This document shows, piece after piece, positions 17,343 through 19,633 of a stretch of DNA of 19,633 nucleotides. How positions within the stretch are numbered: position 1 is the first letter of the stretch; the number at the start of each line of letters is the position of its first letter. Both the position numbers and the translations under genes were made by a program. A model generated the notes under the pieces. That model searched no databases, was not told the DNA's origin, and saw only the letters and a list, made by a program, of their open reading frames with translations. Source of the DNA: DATGKR01 sp035294565 (GTDB taxonomy: Bacteria > Actinomycetota > Acidimicrobiia > Acidimicrobiales > Palsa-688); contig DATGKR010000136.1 in assembly GCA_035294565.1 (NCBI GenBank), positions 1 through 19,633 on the forward strand. Direction: 5' to 3'.

Positions 17343-18281
17343 CTACCGAGGGGGTGGGTCGTCCTCCTGCCCGTCGACGAACCTTGCGTCTACCTCCTCG
17401 AACCCCTTGAACCGCTGGGCTCGCGCGTAGCTTCGGTACGCCGCCCGGTCCGCTTCGGTCAGCTGGACCCGGTCGGTGAACGGGGTGAGCAGCGCCCGGG
17501 GCCACAGCCTCCTGGCTCGCACCACGTTGATCTCGGCGGAGATCATCAGCACCAGCGCCTCGAGGTACAGCCAAGCGATGGTCGCCAGTACCACGCCGAA
17601 CACTCCGTAGAAGGCGTTGCCGTGGCGGGCCTCGTGCACGACGAAACGGGCTCCGAAGGCCTGCAGCAGCTCCCAGCCGCCAGCAGCTATGGCGCCGCCG
17701 GCCATGACGTCGCGGGGATGGAGATCCTCGGCGGTGAGCAGCTGAAAGGCGGCGGTGAACAGCCCGAAGTCGAGGGCGAGGCTCAGCGCGTAGCCGAGGA
17801 TCCGCAGCCCCACACCTAGATCCGTCGCCACGTCGTTCGCCGTCGAGAGCAGGACGGCGATCGCCCCCGAGACGAGCACCCCGGTTCCCAGTAGCAGGAT
17901 CAGCCCGAAGCTGCGCACGCGGGACTTCAGCGGGTTCGGCTGGTGGTTGCGGGGCACCGCGTACATCGTGTTGAAGGCGTACTGCGCCGCCTGGGTGGCG
18001 CCCAGCGCGCCGTAGAGGGTGCCGAGAACGCCGACGATCAGCGCGCCGGCGCTTCCTTTGAACCCTGAAATGTTCCTTTCGAGCTGCGTTCCGAGATCGG
18101 GCAGGTTGGAAAGCGCGGCGCTGATCACCTTCTCGCGCAGGTGCGGGTCGCTCTGCAAGACGAAGCCGGTGATGCTGAGGAAGAGCAGCAGGAGAGGAAA
18201 CAACGAGACGAAGGCGTAGTAGGTGACCAGAGCTGCCAGGTAGGGGGCGCGGTCGTCGAACATCTTGTAGACCACCGCCAA
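17343..18281 (-). CDS. YihY/virulence factor BrkB family membrane protein (N-terminus displaced)
   Basis: Multi-pass inner-membrane protein of the YihY/BrkB family, whose biochemical role is not settled. The body shows the family pattern: PYLAALVTYYAFVSLFPLLL (first helix), LLFLSITGFVLQSDP, GVLGTLYGALGATQAAQYAF, NTMYAVPRNHQPN, helices near LILLLGTGVLVSGAIAVLL, GYALSLALDFGLFTAAFQLL and VFGVVLATIAWLYLEALVLM with the closing SAEINVVRARR, then a hydrophilic tail. The listed TTG start lacks a ribosome site and cuts into a conserved N-terminal segment (RFDAYQRRHGWLGFPLAV) that continues upstream in the same frame, yet that frame has no ATG, GTG or TTG before its stop. The real start is therefore probably ATG 18384, one base out of frame. 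It ends 10 bp before recC. The family is confident, the start is not. Confidence 0.85.
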   Translation of the reverse strand: MAVVYKMFDDRAPYLAALVTYYAFVSLFPLLLLFLSITGFVLQSDPHLREKVISAALSNLPDLGTQLERNISGFKGSAGALIVGVLGTLYGALGATQAAQYAFNTMYAVPRNHQPNPLKSRVRSFGLILLLGTGVLVSGAIAVLLSTANDVATDLGVGLRILGYALSLALDFGLFTAAFQLLTAEDLHPRDVMAGGAIAAGGWELLQAFGARFVVHEARHGNAFYGVFGVVLATIAWLYLEALVLMISAEINVVRARRLWPRALLTPFTDRVQLTEADRAAYRSYARAQRFKGFEEVDARFVDGQEDDPPPR

Positions 18282-18384
18282 GGGAAAGCCGAGCCAGCCG
18301 TGCCTCCGCTGGTATGCGTCGAAGCGGTCCGACCTGGTCGTGTTCTCAGCCCCCGACTCGGAGAGCCTGGCCCACGCGAGCCAT
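18282..18384 (-). other. Probable N-terminal coding segment of the YihY-family gene with a +1 break at a C5 tract
   Basis: In frame with the downstream body, codons for RFDAYQRRHGWLGFP precede the TTG at 18281 but lack any usual start codon. An ATG at 18384, preceded by GAGGGCGGA, opens a different frame (MARVGQALRVGG, stop at 18346). Removing one base from the run of five C at 18350-18354 (G5 on the coding strand) joins it smoothly to the family frame, giving about 34 extra residues. Either a sequencing or assembly error, a true mutation or a slippery site could explain this. The GAGGGC of the ribosome site is also the 3' arm of a 6-bp hairpin (18388-18402). Confidence 0.6.
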
Positions 18385-18479
18385 TCCGCCCTCGTGGAGG
18401 GCCCGGACCGTTGTCGGCCTGGCGCGAAGTGCGGGTTCGGTCACAGCGACGTCATTGGCTCGTCGTCCATCCCGAGCAG

Positions 18480-19469
18480 CTACCCCTGAGAGGGGTGCTC
18501 CCATTCCCGCGCGGGCGGCGGGCATGCGGCAGCCAGCGCCTGACGGAGCTCTTCGCTGATCTCGCCCGGCGGGACGACCCGGATCGTTGCGACGAGGTCC
18601 CCGGGCGGGTTTCCCGGCACGCCTCTGCCGCCGATCCGCAGCTCGGCGCCGTCGGCCGTGGCCGGCGGGACCTCGAGCCACACTCGGCCTCCCTCGATCG
18701 TCGGTACCTCGAGCCTCGCGCCGAGCACCGCCTCCGCCAGGCTCACGGGGACGCGGAGGTGCAGGTCTCCGCCTCGACGGCTGAACCATTTGTGGGGGCT
18801 GACCGTGACCCTGGCGTAGACCTCGCCGGCTCCCTCCCCCCCGGGCGCCACCCGCAGGCGGGCTCCGTCGCCGATACCTGGGGGCACCCGCACCGACACC
18901 ACCCGGCTCGACGCGAGCCAGCCGGCTCCTCCGCACCCGGGGCAGCCCGCCGGGGCGAGCACGCCGGTCCCTCCGCAGTCGTCGCACACCCGTTTGATCG
19001 CGAACTGACCGGCGAGCTGGACGGTCCTCCCCTCGCCACCGCAGCTGGCGCACGCCGCCGGCTCGGACAGTCCGGTGGCTCCGCACGCGCCGCACTCCCG
19101 GGCTGCGGGCACCTCGAGGCGGACCGTCGCGCCGAGCACGGCTTCTTCGAAGCCCAAGGTCAGCTCCACCTCGCCTGCGTGCGCGGGGGGAGGTCGTCGC
19201 GGCGGCGGTCGGCGGGTGACGGGGATCTGCGTTCCCGCTCCGGGCCGGGCGCGCGCCGCGTCGTAGCGGGCACGGCGGCGGGGATCTCCCAGCGTGTCGT
19301 AGGCGTCCTTCAGGTCGCGAAAGCGTTCCTCCTCGCCGCCGGGCAAATCAGGATGGTGCTGACGAGCGAGGCGGCGGAATGCCCGCCCGATCTCCTCGTC
19401 GGACGCGTCGGGAGGCACGCCGAGGATGGCGTAGAGATCGGAGGGGGGCTGGTAGGCCACGGGGCACAT
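18480..19469 (-). CDS. dnaJ: DnaJ-type co-chaperone (J domain, zinc finger, C-terminal domain)
   Basis: Hsp40 that delivers unfolded proteins to DnaK and stimulates its ATPase; cytoplasmic. The 329 residues hold a J domain (about 10-70) with HPD at 39-41, a short linker rich in Pro and Arg (TRRPPPRRPPP, about 85-95) instead of the usual Gly/Phe region, four zinc motifs (Cys126/129, 140/143, 162/165, 176/179) and the C-terminal substrate-binding domains (VSVRVPPGIGDGARLRV, HKWFSRRGGDLHLRVPV, GRGVPGNPPGDL). All eight zinc cysteines are present. It is shorter than E. coli DnaJ (376), mainly in the linkers. dnaK, grpE and hrcA are not in the window, so this may be a second DnaJ. The ATG at 19469 follows GGGAGG with six bases between. 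The gap to the yihY-like gene is about 95 bp. Confidence 0.94.
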   Translation of the reverse strand: MCPVAYQPPSDLYAILGVPPDASDEEIGRAFRRLARQHHPDLPGGEEERFRDLKDAYDTLGDPRRRARYDAARARPGAGTQIPVTRRPPPRRPPPAHAGEVELTLGFEEAVLGATVRLEVPAARECGACGATGLSEPAACASCGGEGRTVQLAGQFAIKRVCDDCGGTGVLAPAGCPGCGGAGWLASSRVVSVRVPPGIGDGARLRVAPGGEGAGEVYARVTVSPHKWFSRRGGDLHLRVPVSLAEAVLGARLEVPTIEGGRVWLEVPPATADGAELRIGGRGVPGNPPGDLVATIRVVPPGEISEELRQALAAACPPPAREWEHPSQG

Positions 19470-19475
19470 TGTTGT

Positions 19476-19502
19476 CCTCCCGGGGGGTCGTCCGCCGGGA
19501 GG
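19476..19502 (-). promoter_or_regulatory. Hairpin covering the dnaJ ribosome binding site
   Basis: On the minus strand CCTCCCGG (19502-19495) and CCGGGAGG (19483-19476) pair perfectly around an 11-base loop. The 3' arm contains the GGGAGG that serves the ATG at 19469, so the folded RNA would hide the ribosome site. Such a fold could control translation, but an all-GC 8-bp stem may be too stable for a simple thermometer. A related string with one mismatch (TCCGCCTGGAGG, 19521-19532) lies 30 bp further upstream. Confidence 0.5.
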
Positions 19503-19530
19503 TTCACCCGCCCGGGGGTGTCCGCCTGGA

Positions 19531-19550
19531 GGCTTCGTCCGCTCGAAGCC
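19531..19550 (-). terminator. Hairpin after the gene at the right edge
   Basis: GGCTTCG and CGAAGCC form a perfect 7-bp stem with a 6-base loop, 17 bp after the TAG of the partial gene at 19567 (minus strand). There is no U tract. Position and strength fit a terminator separating that gene from dnaJ; a processing hairpin in the dnaJ leader is the alternative. Confidence 0.45.
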
Positions 19551-19566
19551 GCAGGCCCTCGAACAG

Positions 19567-19633
19567 CTAGCGCCGCCGCACGACAGATCCGAGGCCCACC
19601 GCTCCGAGAACGACGAAACCCGACAGCTCCACT
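19567..19633 (-). CDS. C-terminal end of a membrane-anchored protein (partial)
   Basis: The minus-strand frame entering from the right edge ends at TAG 19567. Its 21 visible residues are a hydrophobic segment (GFVVLGAVGLGSVV) followed by three arginines and the stop, the shape of a C-terminal membrane anchor such as those of sorted surface proteins or tail-anchored proteins. The rest of the gene lies outside the window, so no function can be given. A hairpin 17 bp after the stop supports a real gene end. Confidence 0.45.
   Translation of the reverse strand, partial: VELSGFVVLGAVGLGSVVRRR

Noticed and set aside
18482..18496. Perfect 6-bp hairpin ACCCCT-GAG-AGGGGT at the dnaJ stop codon as a terminator
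   Set aside because: It overlaps the stop codon and has no U tract; too weak to call, though it could mark the dnaJ transcript end.
1..19633. CRISPR arrays, insertion sequences, tRNA or rRNA genes
   Set aside because: No regularly spaced repeats, transposase motifs, terminal repeats or RNA gene signatures were seen.

Overview
The window is a high-GC, densely packed stretch of bacterial chromosome with many GTG/TTG starts and short or overlapping gene junctions. The recC-recB-recD gene order is the one found in mycobacteria. I read it as Actinomycetota, possibly an acidimicrobial or deep actinobacterial lineage, but the sequence does not settle the class. I see no mobile elements, CRISPR arrays, tRNA or rRNA genes, and no sharp compositional break that would suggest an acquired island.

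Layout. Plus strand, 3-4883: the end of a DoxX-like membrane protein, then treY and treZ, which together make trehalose from malto-oligosaccharides. Minus strand, 4843 to the right edge, in transcription order from the right: the last codons of a membrane-anchored protein, a terminator-like hairpin, a DnaJ-type chaperone, a YihY/BrkB-family membrane protein, recC, recB, recD, a 2-keto-4-pentenoate hydratase-family gene, a DJ-1/PfpI-family gene and ftsH. treZ and ftsH converge and overlap by 41 bp.

How the genes work together. TreY isomerises the reducing end of a maltodextrin to a trehalosyl unit, and TreZ hydrolyses trehalose off. Their junction (TGA, two bases, then GTG) implies translational coupling. 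RecC, RecB and RecD form the three-subunit helicase-nuclease for double-strand break processing; the recC/recB and recB/recD reading frames overlap by 8 and 4 bp. yihY lies 10 bp upstream of recC and the hydratase 10 bp downstream of recD, so all five could share a transcript although their functions look unrelated. DnaJ, the PfpI-like protein and FtsH all belong to protein quality-control or stress families and lie in the same direction, but not as one tight operon.

Most of the window is ordinary housekeeping content. The points most worth a second look are: an apparent one-base frameshift at a C5 tract that separates the N-terminus of the YihY-like protein from its body; an 8-bp hairpin that hides the dnaJ Shine-Dalgarno sequence; a 385-bp ftsH upstream region with an 8-bp perfect dyad; and the unrelated genes abutting recCBD. 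I found no evidence of an undescribed multi-gene system.
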